Positions 32,260 through 32,404 of a stretch of 32,404 bases of DNA are shown here, piece by piece. Below the pieces are notes generated by a model. That model made no database searches. It saw only the letters and a list, made by a program, of their open reading frames with translations, and was not told where the DNA came from. The translations under genes and the position numbers were made by a program. How positions within the stretch are numbered: the first letter of the stretch is position 1; each line of letters starts with the position of its first letter. The stretch comes from Cyanobacteria bacterium RU_5_0 (lineage in GTDB: Bacteria; Cyanobacteriota; Cyanobacteriia; Elainellales; Elainellaceae): assembly GCA_012033255.1 (NCBI GenBank), contig JAAUSF010000049.1:1-32404 (forward strand), in the 5' to 3' direction.

Positions 32260-32404
32260 GGAATGCGATCGATCGTTCTCACCCCTAGACTAAGCGGGCA
32301 AAATGCCCATCTCACAAGGAGTTTAAGGCGATCGGATTTCGCTAGTCCAAAATCGCTAATCCAAAATCCAAAATGGTATGAAGGGAGATTTAGGTTTGAT
32401 GTCT
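32203..32404. repeat. Perfect 202-bp direct repeat, copy 2, reaching the window edge
   Basis: Identical by eye to 27556-27757, offset 4647 bp. It includes the XRE gene end, the GGGCA-aaa-TGCCC palindrome and the TCCAAAAT-type short repeats, and may continue beyond the window. Confidence 0.92.

Overview
The window looks like chromosomal DNA of a filamentous, Leptolyngbya-like cyanobacterium. The HIP1 octamer GCGATCGC and its core are scattered everywhere. The conserved genes are cyanobacterial types: a photosystem-repair-type FtsH, a CruA/CruP lycopene cyclase-like flavoprotein, short cyanobacterial RpoZ, a DUF1818 protein and a fused HyuA-HyuB oxoprolinase. No species can be named from the sequence alone.

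Layout. 1-2559 (-): most of a HyuA-HyuB oxoprolinase running off the left edge. 2879-4333 (+): gltX. 4433-4996 (+): a small exported protein. 5218-6761 (-): a two-gene actin-like ParM/ParR-like module, with palindromes and a possible 49-aa ORF upstream. 7235-9121 (+): ftsH with a terminator. 9239-9868 (+): a PD-(D/E)XK-like protein. 9934-10006 (-): tRNA-Pro(GGG). 10052-11777 (-): DUF1818, an anchored hypothetical, rpoZ and a small hypothetical. 11940-14075 (+): cruA-like. 14186-16078 (-): SpoIID/LytB-like. 16452-18241: two small conserved proteins and a SAM hydroxide adenosyltransferase. 18564-20036 (-): pepA. 20347-22599 (+): slt. 22665-24083 (-): an amidase. Most of this is housekeeping, but minisatellites and short palindromes sit between genes and, in the oxoprolinase and cruA-like genes, in frame inside them.

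From 24.2 kb the window becomes accessory. A Trypco1 protein is divergent from a caspase fused to a formylglycine-enzyme (C-type-lectin fold) domain. The C-terminal segment of that domain resembles the variable repeat of a diversity-generating retroelement. From 26.4 kb to the right edge lies a dense array of duplicated, rearranged small genes. Three copies of a divergent pair are present (27.0-27.6, 28.6-29.2 and 31.4-32.3 kb). Each pairs an XRE-type DNA-binding protein with an unrecognised ~77-aa protein ending in a strongly conserved block. Each divergent spacer carries two copies of an operator-like site about 29-35 bp apart, and the site differs completely from pair to pair. The C-terminal halves of the regulator genes are nearly identical as DNA, while the DNA-binding halves have diverged. 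This looks like a family of parallel, insulated switches and is the best candidate here for an undescribed system.

Interleaved are toxin-antitoxin loci: one apparently intact ParDE-like pair, two hicAB loci and one RelE-type locus whose antitoxins are whole but whose toxin genes are cut down to 28-35 codons, and an antitoxin-like gene whose 3' end has been replaced by repeat DNA. An Rpn-type nuclease with a 12-bp coding repeat completes the region.
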